Origin: Urophycis tenuis
Taxonomy: Eukaryota; Chordata; Actinopteri; Gadiformes; Phycidae
Direction: 5' to 3'
Assembly: GCA_036785325.1 (NCBI GenBank)
Contig: JAXIVH010000020.1
Span: 7,483,879-7,547,878 of the forward strand
Length of the DNA stretch: 64,000 nt
The notes below the pieces were generated by a model that saw only the letters and a program-made list of their open reading frames with translations, had not been told where the DNA came from and made no database searches. Below, piece after piece: positions 44,369 to 58,439 of this stretch (the stretch's first letter is position 1; the number at the start of each line of letters is the position of its first letter). A program made the translations under genes and the position numbers.

Positions 44369-47300
44369 AATTGAAAAGTTGAAGGTATGTTTTTAGCTGC
44401 TGGGTAGACTTCATTCAACCTGACGCAGTTTAGTCTGTGAGCAACTAAATTGCTCGCGGATGGGCTCATTTTAAGCGGGGAAATCTAAAGTTCCCAACGG
44501 CGTATGGCAAGACTATATTGAGTCATGGGTCGTTGAAATACTAAGCTAATTAATTTCTGTTCTTTATTGAAAGATTGATCTTAATTGAAACGTTGAAGGT
44601 ATGTTTTTAGCTGCTGGGTAGACTTCATTCAACCTGACGCAGTTTAGTCTGTGATCAACCAGACTGCTCGCGGATGGGCTCATTTTAAGCGGGGAAATCT
44701 AAGCTTTCCAACGGCGTATGGCAAGACTATATTGACTCATGGGTCGTTGAAATACTAAGCTAATTAATTTGTGTTCTGTAAGGAAAGATTGATGTTAATT
44801 GAAACGTTGAAGGTATGTTTTTAGCTGCTGTGTAGACTTCAGTCAACCTGACGCAGTTTAGTCTTTGAGCAACCAAATTGCTCAGGGATGGGCTCATTAT
44901 AAGCGGGGAAAACTAAGCTTTCCAACGGCGTATGGCAAGACTATATTCACCAAAGGGTCTTTGAAATACTAAGCTAATTAATTTGTGTTCTGTAAGGAAA
45001 GATTGATGTTAATTGAAACGTTAAAGGTATGTTTTTAGCTGCTGGGTAGACTTCATTCAACCTGACGCAGTTTAGTCTGTGATTAACCAGACTGCTCGCG
45101 GATGGGCTCATTTTAAGCGGGGAAATCTAAGCTTTCCAATGGCGTATGGCAAGACTATATTGACTCATGGGTCGTTGAAATACTAAGCTAATTAATTTGT
45201 GATCTGTAAGGAAAGATTGATGTTAATTGAAACGTTGAAGGTATGTTTTTAGCTGCTGGGTAGACTTCAGTCAACCTGAAGCAAATTGTCTCTGAGCAAC
45301 CAAATTGCTGGCGGATGGGCTCATTTTAAGCAGGGAAATCTAAGCTTTTCAACGGCGTATGGCAAGACTATATTCACCAAAGGGCCGTTGAAGTACTAAG
45401 CTAATTAATTTGTGTTCTGTAAGGAAAGATTGATGTTAATTGAAACGTTGAAGGTATGTTTTTAGCTGCTGGGTAGACTTCACTCAACCTGACACAGTTT
45501 TGTCTGTGAGCAACCAAATTGCTCGGGAATGGGCTCATTATAAGCGGGGAAATCTAAGCTTTCCAACGGCGTATGGCAAGACTATATTCACCAAAGGGTC
45601 TTTGAAATACTAAGCTAATTAATTTGTGTTCTGTAAGGAAAGATTGATGTTAATTGAAACGTTAAAGGTATGTTTTTAGCTGCTGGGTAGACTTCATTCA
45701 ACCTGACGCAGTTTAGTCTGTGATTAACCAGACTGCTCGCGGATGGGCTCATTTTAAGCGGGGAAATCTAAGCTTTCCAATGGCGTATGGCAAGACTATA
45801 TTCACCAAAGGGCCGTTGAAATACTAAGCTAATTAATTTGTGTTCTGTAAGGAAAGATTGATGTTAATTGAAACGTTGAAGGTATGTTTTTAGCTGCTGG
45901 GTAGACTTCACTCAACCTGACACAGTTTTGTCTGTGAGCAACCAAATTGCTGGCGGATGGGCTCATTTTAAGCAGGGAAATCTAAGCTTTTCAACGGCGT
46001 ATGGCAAGACTATATTCACCAAAGGGCCGTTGAAATACTAAGCTAATTAATTTGTGTTCTGTAAGGAAAGATTGATGTTAATTGAAACGTTGAAGGTATG
46101 TCTTTAGCTGCTGTGTAGACTTCAGTCAACCTGACGCAGATTTGTCTGTGAGCAACCAAATTGCTCGGAGATGGGCTCATTTTAAGCGGGGAAATCTAAG
46201 CTTTCCAACGGCGTATGGAAAGACTATATTGACTCATGGCTCGTTGAAATACTAAGCTAATTATTTTGTGTTCTGTAAGGAAAGATTGATGTTAATTGAA
46301 ACGTTGAAGGTATGTTTTTAGCTGCTGGGTAGACTTCAGTCAACCTGACGCAGTTTAGTCTGTGAGCAACCAAATTGCTCGGGGATGGGCTCATTATAAG
46401 CGGGGAAATCTAAGCTTTCCAACGGCGTATGGCAAGACTATATTCACCAAAGGGTCTTTGAAATACTAAGCTAATTAATTTGTGTTCTGTAAGGAAAGAT
46501 TGATGTTAATTGAAACGTTAAAGGTATGTTTTTAGCTGCTGTGTAGACTTCATTCAACCTGACGCAGTTTAGTCTGTGATCAACCAGACTGCTCGCGGAT
46601 GGGCTCATTTTAAGCGGGGAAATCTAAGCTTTCCAACGGCGTATGGCAAGACTATATTGACTCATGGGTCATTGAAATACTAAGCTAATTAATTTGTGTT
46701 CTGTAAGGAAAGATTGATGTTAATTGAAACGTTGAAGGTATGTTTTTAGCTGCTGGGTAGACTTCAGTCAACCTGACGCAGTTTAGTCTGTGATCAACCA
46801 GACTGCTCGCGGATGGGCTCATTTTAAGCGGGGAAATCTAAGCTTTCCAACGGCGTATGGCAAGACTATATTGACTCATGGGTCGTTGAAATACTAAGCT
46901 AATTAATTTGTGATCTGTAAGGAAAGATTGATGTTAATTGAAACGTTGAAGGTATGTTTTTAGCTGCTGGGTAGACTTCAGTCAACCTGACGCAGTTTAG
47001 TCTGTGATCAACCAGACTGCTCGCGGATGGGCTCATTTTAAGCGGGGAAATCTAAGCTTTCCAACGGCGTATGGAAAGACTATATTGACTCATGGGTCGT
47101 TGAAATACTAAGCTAATTAATTTGTGTTCTGTAAGGAAAGATTGATGTTAATTGAAACGTTGAAGGTATGTTTTTAGCTGCTGGGTAGACTTCATTCAAC
47201 CTGACGCAGTTTAGTCTGTGAGCAACCAAATTGCTCGGGGATGGGCTCATTATAAGCGGGGAAATCTAAGCTTTCCAACGGCGTATGGCAAGACTATATT

Positions 47301-47988
47301 CACCAAAGGGTCGTTGAAATACTAAGCTAATTAATTTGTGTTCTGTAAGGAAAGATTGATGTTAATTGAAACGTTGAAGGTATGTTTTTAGCTGCTGGGT
47401 AGACTTCAGTCAACCTGACGCAGTTTAGTCTGTGATCAACCAGACTGCTCGCGGATGGGCTCATTTTAAGCGGGGAAATCTAAGCTTTCCAACGGCGTAT
47501 GGCAAGACTATATTGACTCATGGGTCGTTGAAATACTAAGCTAATTAATTTGTGTTCTGTAAGGAAAGATTGATGTTAAATGAAACGTTGAAGGTATGTT
47601 TTTAGCTGCTGGGTAGACTTCAGTCAACCTGACGCAGTTTAGTCTGTGATCAACCAGACTGCTCGCGGATGGGCTCATTTTAAGCGGGGAAATCTAAGCT
47701 TTCCAACGGCCTATGGCAAGACTATATTCACTAAAGGGTCGTTGAAATACTAAGCTAATTCATTTGTGTTCTGTAAGGAAAGATTGATGTTAATTGAAAC
47801 GTTGAAGGTATGTCTTTAGCTGCTGTGTAGACTTCAGTCAACCTGACGCAGATTTGTCTGTGAGCAACCAAATTGCTCGGAGATTGGCTCATTTTAAACG
47901 GGGAAATCTAAGCTTTCCAACGACGTATGGCATGACTATATTTGCCCATGGGTCGTCGAAATAATAAGCTGATTCATGTGTGTTCTGT
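44369..47988 (+). repeat. 214-bp satellite monomers, array B segment 4 (longest)
   Basis: About 17 monomers, the longest uninterrupted run. A two-type alternation appears around 44930-46030, where monomers with GGGTCTTTGAAATAC plus GATTAACCAGACT recur near 44957-45080 and 45597-45730 (642 bp, three monomers apart). TATGGAAAGAC, CATGGCTCG and GCTAATTATTTTGTG near 46216-46268 recur together near 63596-63648. Confidence 0.97.
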
Positions 47989-48689
47989 TGGCTGTGGAAA
48001 GAAAATAGCACACAAGTCATACCAAGTCACCTTTATTTTTCAGTGATAAACATTAATAAATAAACAGTATGGACATTGTATAAACAGTTGTATAAAAAGT
48101 GTAAACGGTATGAACAGTGTTCTTATAAAAGATATCAATATCAATACTGATCACGTGTGTATTTTATATTTCCAGATTATTTGTTGATGAGCCAGAGCCT
48201 GTGACTCCCACCAACCGGCCCGTTCAGCCCACTGCGTTGTCGTCCTCCACCCGGCCGAAGCCTCCTGCGCCCACCCGCCTCCAGCCGAGGCCTCCTGCTG
48301 CATCAGCCTGTGGCCCGCCCGCCCCCTGTGTCGGCAGCACCCATACCGCTGGTCCTCCCCGCACAGCCACAGGCCCCCTCCGTCCTGCTTCGTGGGCCAT
48401 CCTGCAGCTGTCTCTGCAGTCATCGTGTGTCAAAACCATTCAAACTTGTATATGGTAACATTTCAAAATGACACCAGCATAAATGAGGACCTTGCAATAG
48501 GTTGTGTGTTACATGACCCCCCTGGCATACAGCTGTATGTCTCTGTGAAGGTGGTTGTGAAGAACTGCATCCGGCTGAACAAGTACAAGTGCCGGCGAGG
48601 CAGCAACTCTCTCGAGGGGTTGCACGCCCACCTGGTTAACGCCATCCCTTCACAGCGATATGGGATCATGCCGTTCCAAGTAAGTGATT

Positions 48690-48732
<43 letters not shown>

Positions 48733-48982
48733 GCGCGCCCGCGCATATATACACACACACACACACACTTATATATACACACACATATATATATATACTT
48801 AAACATAGCTGACCCTTTTTTTCCCCCTTCTCGGGGATTATGCTCCCAGTTTTGATCTCGGACGTCTGGTCACTTATAGCATATAATAATATTCTATTAC
48901 TGTTAAGCCAACTATGAATAATAAAACAGGCCAAAACATGTGTCCTTTATCATAGCTACACGTGTTACAAAAAAAACGCGTG
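47989..48982 (+). pseudogene. captured exon block, copy 9 (reading frame open)
   Basis: Exon-like segment 48176-48679. The first exon base is A rather than G (TTTCCAGATTATTTG). CAT is present, but TAT and CGA are kept, so the second frame is open. The (CG)n tract is interrupted (GCGCGCGCCCGCGC). It is intermediate between copies 2/6 and copy 4. Confidence 0.72.
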
Positions 48983-50463
48983 AATTGAAAAGTTGAAGGT
49001 ATGTTTTTAGCTGCTGGGTAGACTTCAGTCAACCTGACGCAGTTTTGTCTCTGAGCAACCAAATTGCTCGGGGATGGGCTCATTTTAAGCGGGGAAATCT
49101 AAGGTTCCCAACGGCGTATGGCAAGACTATATTCACCAAAGGGCCTTTGAAATACTAAGCTAATTAATTTGTGTTCTGTAAGGAAAGATTGATGTTAATT
49201 GAAACGTTAAAGGTATGTTTTTAGCTGCTGGGTAGACTTCAGTCAACCTGACGCAGTTTAGTCTGTGATCAACCAGACTGCTCGCGGATGGGCTCATTTT
49301 AAGCGGGGAAATCTAAGCTTTTCAACGGCGTATGGCAAGACTATATTCACCAATGGCCCGTTGAAATACTAAGCTAATTAATTTGTGTTCTGTAAGGAAA
49401 GATTGATGTCAATTGAAACGTTAAAAGTATGTTTTTAGCTGCTGGGTAGACTTCATTCAACCTGACGCAGTTTAGTCTGTGATCAACCAGACTGCTCGCG
49501 GATGGGCTCATTTTAAGCGGGGAAATCTAAGCTTTCCAACGGCGTATGGAAAGACTATATTGACTCATGGGTCGTTGAAATACTAAGCTAATTAATTTGT
49601 GTTCTGTAAGGAAAGATTGATGTTAATTGAAACGTTGAAGGTATGTTTTTAGCTGCTGGGTAGACTTCAGTCAACCTGACGCAGTTTAGTCTGTGAGCAA
49701 CCAAATTGCTCAGGGATGGGCTCATTATGAGCGGGGAAATCTAAGCTTTCCAACGGCGTATGGCAAGACTATATTCACCAAAGGGTCGTTGAAATACTAA
49801 GCTAATTAATTTGGGTTCTGTAAGGAAAGATTGATGTAAATTGAAACGTTAAAGGTATGTTTTTAGCTGCTGGGTAGACTTCATTCAACCTGACGCAGTT
49901 TAGTCTGTGATCAACCAGACTGCTCGCGGATGGGCTCATTTTAAGCGGGGAAATCTAAGCTTTCCAACGGCGTATGGCAAGACTATATTGACTCATTGGT
50001 CGTTGAAATACTAAGCTAATTAATTTGTGATCTGTAAGGAAAGATTGATGTTAATTGAAACGTTGAAGGTATGTTTTTAGCTGCTGGGTAGACTTCAGTC
50101 AACCTGACACAGTTTTGTCTCTGAGCAACCAAATTGCTTGGGGATGGGCTCATTATAAGCGGGGAAATCTAAGCTTTCCAACAACGTATGGCAAGACTAT
50201 ATTCACTAAAGGGTCGTTGAAATACTAAGCTAATTAATTTGTGTTCTGTAAGGAAAGATTGATGTTAATTGAAACGTTGAAGGTATGTCTTTAGCTGCTG
50301 TGTAGACTTCAGTCAACCTCACGCAGATTTGTCTGTGAGCAACCAAATTGCTCGGAGATGGGCTCATTTTAAACAGGGAAATCTAAGCTTTCCAACGACG
50401 TATGGCATGACTATATTTGCCCATGGGTCGTCGAAATAATAAGCTGATTCATGTGTGTTCTGT
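48983..50463 (+). repeat. 214-bp satellite monomers, array B segment 5
   Basis: About 7 monomers, 1481 bp. CACCAATGGCCCGTTG with GATGTCAATTG near 49350-49412 matches monomers near 5850-5915, 56090-56155 and 59008-59073. Confidence 0.97.
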
Positions 50464-51164
50464 TGGCTGTGGAAAGAAAATAGCACACAAGTCATACCAA
50501 GTCACCCTTATTTTTCAGTGATAAACATTAATAAATAAACAGTATGGACATTGTATAAACAGTTGTATAAAAAGTGTAAACGGTATGAACAGTGTTCTTA
50601 TAAAAGATATCAATATCAATACTGATCACGTGTGTATTTTATATTTCCAGGTTATTTGTTGATGAGCCAGAGCCTGTGACTCCCACCAACCGGCCCGTTC
50701 AGCCCACTGCGTTGTCGTCCTCCACCCGGCCGAAGCCTCCTGCGCCCACCCGCCTCCAGCCGAGGCCTCCTGCTGCGTCAGCCTGTGGCCCGCCCGCCCC
50801 CTGTGTCGGCAGCACCCATACCGCTGGTCCTCCCCGCACAGCCACAGGCCCCCTCCGTCCTGCTTCGTGGGCCATCCTGCAGCTGTCTCTGCAGTCATCG
50901 TGTGTCAAAACCATTCAAACTTGTATATGGTAACGTTTCAAAATGACACCAGCATAAATGAGGACCTTGCAATAGGTTGTGTGTTACATGACCCCCCTGG
51001 CATACAGCTGTATGTCTCTGTGAAGGTGGTTGTGAAGAACTGCATCCGGCTGAACAAGTACAAGTGCCGGTGAGGCAGCAACTCTCTCGAGGGGTTGCAC
51101 GCCCACCTGGTTAACGCCATCCCTTCACAGCGATGTGGGATCATGCCGTTCCAAGTAAGTGATT

Positions 51165-51210
<46 letters not shown>

Positions 51211-51443
51211 TATATACACACACACACACGCATATATACACACACATATATATATATACTTAAACATAGCTGACCCTTTTTTTCCCCCTTCTCGGGGATT
51301 ATGCTCCCAGTTTTGATCTCGGACGTCTGGTCACTTATAGCATATAATAATATTCTATTACTGTTAAGCCAACTATGAATAATAAAACAGGCCAAAACAT
51401 GTGTCCTTTATCATAGCTACACGTATTACAAAAAAAACGCGTG
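50464..51443 (+). pseudogene. captured exon block, copy 10 (nonsense)
   Basis: Exon-like segment 50651-51154; CAT, TGT and TGA. It shares CACCCTTATTTTTC and GGTAACGTTTC with copies 11 and 12 only; all three are 980 bp with the same minimal (CG) tract, so they form a recent triplication. Confidence 0.75.
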
Positions 51444-52710
51444 AATTGAAAAGTTGAAGGTATGTTTTTAGCTGCTGGGTAGACTTCAGTCAACCTGACG
51501 CAGTTTTGTCTGTGAGCAACCAAATTGCTCGGGGATGGGCTCATTTTAAGCAGGGAAATCTAAGGTTCCCAACGGCGTATGGCAAGATTATATTGAGTCA
51601 TGGGTCGTTGAAATACTAAGCTAATTAATTTCTGTTCTTTATTGAAAGATTGATCTTAATTGAAACGTTGAAGGTATGTTTTTAGCTGCTGGGTAGACTT
51701 CAGTCAACCTGACGCAGTTTTGTCTGTGAGCAACCAGACTGCTCGCGGATGGGCTCATTTTAAGCGGGGAAATCTAAGCTTTCCAACGGCGTATGGCAAG
51801 ACTATATTGACTCATTGGTCGTTGAAATACTAAGCTAATTAATTTGTGATCTGTAAGGAAAGATTGATGTTAATTGAAACGTTGAAGGTATGTTTTTGGC
51901 TGCTGGGTAGACTTCAGTCAACCTGACACAGTTTTGTCTCTGAGCAACCAAATTGCTTGGGGATGGGCTCATTATAAGCGGGGAAATCTAAGCTTTTCAA
52001 CGGCGTATGGCAAGACTATATTCACTAAAGGGTCGTTGAAATACTAAGCTAATTAATTTGTGTTCTGTAAGGAAAGATTGATGTAAATTGAAACGTTAAA
52101 GGTATGTTTTTAGCTGCTGGGTAGACTTCATTCAACCTGACGCAGTTTAGTCTGTGATCAACCAGACTGCTCGCGGATGGGCTCATTTTAAGCGGGGAAA
52201 TCTAAGCTTTCCAACGGCGTATGGCAAGACTATATTGACTCATTGGTCGTTGAAATACTAAGCTAATTAATTTGTGATCTGTAAGGAAAGATTGATGTTA
52301 ATTGAAACGTTGAAGGTATGTTTTTAGCTGCTGGGTAGACTTCAGTCAACCTGACACAGTTTTGTCTCTGAGCAACCAAATTGCTTGGGGATGGGCTCAT
52401 TATAAGCGGGGAAATCTAAGCTTTCCAACAACGTATGGCAAGACTATATTCACTAAAGGGTCGTTGAAATACTAAGCTAATTAATTTGTGTTCTGTAAGG
52501 AAAGATTGATGTTAATTGAAACGTTGAAGGTATGTCTTTAGCTGCTGTGTAGACTTCAGTCAACCTCACGCAGATTTGTCTGTGAGCAACCAAATTGCTC
52601 GGAGATGGGCTCATTTTAAACAGGGAAATCTAAGCTTTCCAACGACGTATGGCATGACTATATTTGCCCATGGGTCGTCGAAATAATAAGCTGATTCATG
52701 TGTGTTCTGT
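51444..52710 (+). repeat. 214-bp satellite monomers, array B segment 6
   Basis: About 6 monomers, 1267 bp. The part around 52085-52710 repeats the part around 49836-50463 almost base for base (GATGTAAATTG, GACTCATTGGTCG, CCAACAACGTATGGCAAG, CAACCTCACGCAG in the same order), 2247 bp apart. The duplicated segment therefore includes monomers as well as the block. Confidence 0.97.
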
Positions 52711-53411
52711 TGGCTGTGGAAAGAAAATAGCACACAAGTCATACCAAGTCACCCTTATTTTTCAGTGATAAACATTAATAAATAAACAGTATGGACATTG
52801 TATAAACAGTTGTATAAAAAGTGTAAACGGTATGAACAGTGTTCTTATAAAAGATATCAATATCAATACTGATCACGTGTGTATTTTATATTTCCAGGTT
52901 ATTTGTTGATGAGCCAGAGCCTGTGACTCCCACCAACCGGCCCGTTCAGCCCACTGCGTTGTCGTCCTCCACCCGGCCGAAGCCTCCTGCGCCCACCCGC
53001 CTCCAGCCGAGGCCTCCTGCTGCGTCAGCCTGTGGCCCGCCCGCCCCCTGTGTCGGCAGCACCCATACCGCTGGTCCTCCCCGCACAGCCACAGGCCCCC
53101 TCCGTCCTGCTTCGTGGGCCATCCTGCAGCTGTCTCTGCAGTCATCGTGTGTCAAAACCATTCAAACTTGTATATGGTAACGTTTCAAAATGACACCAGC
53201 ATAAATGAGGACCTTGCAATAGGTTGTGTGTTACATGACCCCCCTGGCATACAGCTGTATGTCTCTGTGAAGGTGGTTGTGAAGAACTGCATCCGGCTGA
53301 ACAAGTACAAGTGCCGGTGAGGCAGCAACTCTCTCGAGGGGTTGCACGCCCACCTGGTTAACGCCATCCCTTCACAGCGATGTGGGATCATGCCGTTCCA
53401 AGTAAGTGATT

Positions 53412-53457
<46 letters not shown>

Positions 53458-53690
53458 TATATACACACACACACACGCATATATACACACACATATATAT
53501 ATATACTTAAACATAGCTGACCCTTTTTTTCCCCCTTCTCGGGGATTATGCTCCCAGTTTTGATCTCGGACGTCTGGTCACTTATAGCATATAATAATAT
53601 TCTATTACTGTTAAGCCAACTATGAATAATAAAACAGGCCAAAACATGTGTCCTTTATCATAGCTACACGTATTACAAAAAAAACGCGTG
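52711..53690 (+). pseudogene. captured exon block, copy 11 (nonsense)
   Basis: Exon-like segment 52898-53401. By eye the same as copy 10, including CACCCTTATT, AACGTTTC and the dinucleotide tract. Confidence 0.75.
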
Positions 53691-54101
53691 AATTGAAAAG
53701 TTGAAGGTATGTTTTTAGCTGCTGGGTAGACTTCAGTCAACCTGACGCAGTTTTGTCTGTGAGCAACCAAATTGCTCGGGGATGGGCTCATTTTAAGCAG
53801 GGAAATCTAAGGTTCCCAACGGCGTATGGCAAGATTATATTGAGTCATGGGTCGTTGAAATACTAAGCTAATTAATTTCTGTTCTTTATTGAAAGATTGA
53901 TCTTAATTGAAACGTTGAAGGTATGTTTTTAGCTGCTGGGTAGACTTCAGTCAACCTCACGCAGATTTGTCTGTGAGCAACCAAATTGCTCGGAGATGGG
54001 CTCATTTTAAACAGGGAAATCTAAGCTTTCCAACGACGTATGGCATGACTATATTTGCCCATGGGTCGTCGAAATAATAAGCTGATTCATGTGTGTTCTG
54101 T
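53691..54101 (+). repeat. 214-bp satellite monomers, array B segment 7
   Basis: Just under two monomers (411 bp). Compared with segment 6, the interior monomers are missing: the post-block monomer is joined to the pre-block one within the shared AGCTGCTGGGTAGACTTCAG. A clean four-monomer deletion by unequal exchange explains this. Confidence 0.97.
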
Positions 54102-54802
54102 TGGCTGTGGAAAGAAAATAGCACACAAGTCATACCAAGTCACCCTTATTTTTCAGTGATAAACATTAATAAATAAACAGTATGGACATTGTATAAACAG
54201 TTGTATAAAAAGTGTAAACGGTATGAACAGTGTTCTTATAAAAGATATCAATATCAATACTGATCACGTGTGTATTTTATATTTCCAGGTTATTTGTTGA
54301 TGAGCCAGAGCCTGTGACTCCCACCAACCGGCCCGTTCAGCCCACTGCGTTGTCGTCCTCCACCCGGCCGAAGCCTCCTGCGCCCACCCGCCTCCAGCCG
54401 AGGCCTCCTGCTGCGTCAGCCTGTGGCCCGCCCGCCCCCTGTGTCGGCAGCACCCATACCGCTGGTCCTCCCCGCACAGCCACAGGCCCCCTCCGTCCTG
54501 CTTCGTGGGCCATCCTGCAGCTGTCTCTGCAGTCATCGTGTGTCAAAACCATTCAAACTTGTATATGGTAACGTTTCAAAATGACACCAGCATAAATGAG
54601 GACCTTGCAATAGGTTGTGTGTTACATGACCCCCCTGGCATACAGCTGTATGTCTCTGTGAAGGTGGTTGTGAAGAACTGCATCCGGCTGAACAAGTACA
54701 AGTGCCGGTGAGGCAGCAACTCTCTCGAGGGGTTGCACGCCCACCTGGTTAACGCCATCCCTTCACAGCGATGTGGGATCATGCCGTTCCAAGTAAGTGA
54801 TT

Positions 54803-54848
<46 letters not shown>

Positions 54849-55081
54849 TATATACACACACACACACGCATATATACACACACATATATATATATACTTA
54901 AACATAGCTGACCCTTTTTTTCCCCCTTCTCGGGGATTATGCTCCCAGTTTTGATCTCGGACGTCTGGTCACTTATAGCATATAATAATATTCTATTACT
55001 GTTAAGCCAACTATGAATAATAAAACAGGCCAAAACATGTGTCCTTTATCATAGCTACACGTATTACAAAAAAAACGCGTG
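54102..55081 (+). pseudogene. captured exon block, copy 12 (nonsense)
   Basis: Exon-like segment 54289-54792; third member of the triplet with copies 10 and 11. Distance to copy 11 is 1391 bp, exactly 963 + 2 x 214. Confidence 0.75.
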
Positions 55082-57418
55082 AATTGAAAAGTTGAAGGTA
55101 TGTTTTTAGCTGCTGGGTAGACTTCAGTCAACCTGACGCAGTTTTGTCTGTGAGCAACCAAATTGCTCGGGGATGGGCTCATTTTAAGCAGGGAAATCTA
55201 AGGTTCCCAACGGCGTATGGCAAGATTATATTGAGTCATGGGTCGTTGAAATACTAAGCTAATTAATTTCTGTTCTTTATTGAAAGATTGATCTTAATTG
55301 AAACGTTGAAGGTATGTTTTTAGCTGCTGGGTAGACTTCAGTCAACCTGACGCAGTTTTGTCTGTGAGCAACCAGACTGCTCGCGGATGGGCTCATTTTA
55401 AGCGGGGAAATCTAAGCTTTCCAACGGCGTATGGCAAGACTATATTGACTCATTGGTCGTTGAAATACTAAGCTAATTAATTTGTGATCTGTAAGGAAAG
55501 ATTGATGTTAATTGAAACGTTGAAGGTATGTTTTTGGCTGCTGGGTAGACTTCAGTCAACCTGACACAGTTTTGTCTCTGAGCAACCAAATTGCTTGGGG
55601 ATGGGCTCATTATAAGCGGGGAAATCTAAGCTTTTCAACGGCGTATGGCAAGACTATATTCACCAAAGGGCCTTTGAAATACTAAGCTAATTAATTTGTG
55701 TTCTGTAAGGAAAGATTTATGTTAATTGAAACGTTAAAGGTATGTTTTTAGCTGCTGGGTAGACTTCATTCAACCTGACGCAGTTTAGTCTGTGATCAAC
55801 CAGACTGCTCGCGGATGGGCTCATTTTAAGCGGGGAAATCTAAGCTTTCCAACGGCCTATGGCAAGACTATATTGACTCATGGGTCATTGAAATACTAAG
55901 CTAATTAATTTGTGTTCTGTAAGGAAAGATTGATGTTAATTGAAACGTTGAAGGTATGTTTTTAGCTTCTGGGTAGACTTCAGTCAACCTGACACAGTTT
56001 AGTCTGTGATCAACCAGACTGCTCGCGGATGGGCTCATTTTAAGCGGGGAAATCTAAGCTTTTCAACGGCGTATGGCAAGACTATATTCACCAATGGCCC
56101 GTTGAAATACTAAGCTAATTAATTTGTGTTCTGTAAGGAAAGATTGATGTCAATTGAAACGTTAAAGGTATGTTTTTAGCTGCTGGGTAGACTTCATTCA
56201 ACCTGACGCAGTTTAGTCTGTGATCAACCAGACTGCTCGCGGATGGGCTCATTTTAAGCGGGGAAATCTAAGCTTTCCAACGGCGTATGGAAAGACTATA
56301 TTGACTCATGGGTCGTTGAAATACTAAGCTAATTAATTTGTGTTCTGTAAGGAAAGATTGATGTTAATTGAAACGTTGAAGGTATGTCTTTAGCTGCTGT
56401 GTAGACTTCAGTCAACCTGACGCAGATTTGTCTGTGAGCAACCAAATTGCTCGGGGATGGGCTCATTATAAGCGGGGAAATCTACGCTTTCCAACGGCGT
56501 ATGGCAAGACTATATTCACCAAAGGGCCTTTGAAATACTAAGCTAATTAATTTGTGTTCTGTAAGGAAAGATTTATGTTAATTGAAACGTTAAAGGTATG
56601 TTTTTAGCTGCTGGGTAGACTTCATTCAACCTGACGCAGTTTAGTCTGTGATCAACCAGACTGCTCGCGGATGGGCTCATTTTAAGCGGGGAAATCTAAG
56701 CTTTCCAACGGCCTATGGCAAGACTATATTGACTCATGGGTCATTGAAATACTAAGCTAATTAATTTGTGTTCTGTAAGGAAAGATTGATGTTAATTGAA
56801 ACGTTGAAGGTATGTTTTTAGCTTCTGGGTAGACTTCAGTCAACCTGACACAGTTTAGTCTGTGATCAACCAGACTGCTCGCGGATGGGCTCATTTTAAG
56901 CGGGGAAATCTAAGCTTTTCAACGGCGTATGGCAAGACTATATTCACCAATGGCCCGTTGAAATACTAAGCTAATTAATTTGTGTTCTGTAAGGAAAGAT
57001 TGATGTTAATTGAAACGTTAAAGGTATGTTTTTAGCTGCTGGGTAGACTTCATTCAACCTGACGCAGTTTAGTCTGTGATCAACCAGACTGCTCGCGGAT
57101 GGGCTCATTTTAAGCGGGGAAATCGAAGCTTTCCAACGGCCTATGGCAAGACTATATTCACTAAAGGGTCGTTGAAATACTAAGCTAATTCATTTGTGTT
57201 CTGTAAGGAAAGATTGATGTTAATTGAAACGTTGAAGGTATGTTTTTAGCTGCTGGGTAGACTTCAGTCAACCTGACGCAGTTTAGTCTATGATCAACCA
57301 GACTGCTCGAGGATGGGCTCATTTTAAACGGGGAAATCTAAGCTTTCCAACGACGTATGGCATGACTATATTTGCCCATGGGTCGTCGAAATAATAAGCT
57401 GATTCATGTGTGTTCTGT
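55082..57418 (+). repeat. 214-bp satellite monomers, array B segment 8
   Basis: About 11 monomers. A further local duplication: AAAGATTTATGTTAATTG, GGGTCATTGAAATAC, TTTTAGCTTCTGGG and CACCAATGGCCCG occur in this order near 55710-56105 and 56570-56955, 856 bp (four monomers) apart. Confidence 0.97.
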
Positions 57419-58121
57419 TGGCTGTGGAAAGAAAATAGCACACAAGTCATACCAAGTCACCTTTATTTTTCAGTGATAAACATTAATAAATAAACAGTAT
57501 GGACATTGTATAAACAGTTGTATAAAAAGTGTAAACGGTATGAACAGTGTTCTTATAAAAGATATCAATATCAATACTGATCACGTGTGTATTTTATATT
57601 TCCAGGTTATTTGTTGATGAGCCAGAGCCTGTGACTCCCACCAACCGGCCCGTTCAGCCCACTGCGTTGTCGTCCTCCACCCGGCCGAAGCCTCCTGCGC
57701 CCACCCGCCTCCAGCCGAGGCCTCCTGCTGCATCAGCCTGTGGCCCGCCCGCCCCCTGTGTCGGCAGCACCCATACCGCTGGTCCTCCCCGCACAGCCAC
57801 AGGCCCCCTCCGTCCTGCTTCGTGGGCCATCCTGCAGCTGTCTCTTCAGTCATCGTGTGTCAAAACCATTCAAACTTGTATATGGTAACATTTCAAAATG
57901 ACACCAGCATAAATGAGGACCTTGCAATAGGTTGTGTGTTACAGGACCCCCTGGCATACAGCTGTATGTCTCTCTGAAGGTGGTTGTGAAGAACTGCATC
58001 CGGCTGAACAAGTACAAGTGCCGGCGAGGCAGCAACTCTCTCGAGGGGTTGCACGCCCACCTGGTTAACGCCATCCCTTCACAGCGATATGGGATCATGC
58101 CGTTCCAAGTAAGTGATTAAA

Positions 58122-58183
<62 letters not shown>

Positions 58184-58439
58184 GCGCGCGCATATATACA
58201 CACACACACACACACTTATATATACACACACATATATATATATACTTAAACATAGCTGACCCTTTTTTTCCCCCTTCTCGGGGATTATGCTCCCAGTTTT
58301 GATCTCGGACGTCTGGTCACTTATAGCATATAATAATATTCTATTACTGTTAAGCCAACTATGAATAATAAAACAGGCCAAAACATGTGTCCTTTATCAT
58401 AGCTACACGTGTTACAAAAAAAACGCGTGAATTGAAAAG
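57419..58439 (+). pseudogene. captured exon block, copy 13 (frameshifted)
   Basis: Exon-like segment 57606-58108 (503 bp). It has the same 1-bp loss in the C-run as copy 1, the same TCTCTTCAG and the same CGCACA-interrupted CA tract. The preceding monomer also matches (GTCTATGATCAACC, GCTCGAGGATGG). Private change TCTCTCTGAAGG (Val to Leu). Its sister therefore lies in array A, 56.7 kb away. Confidence 0.75.
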
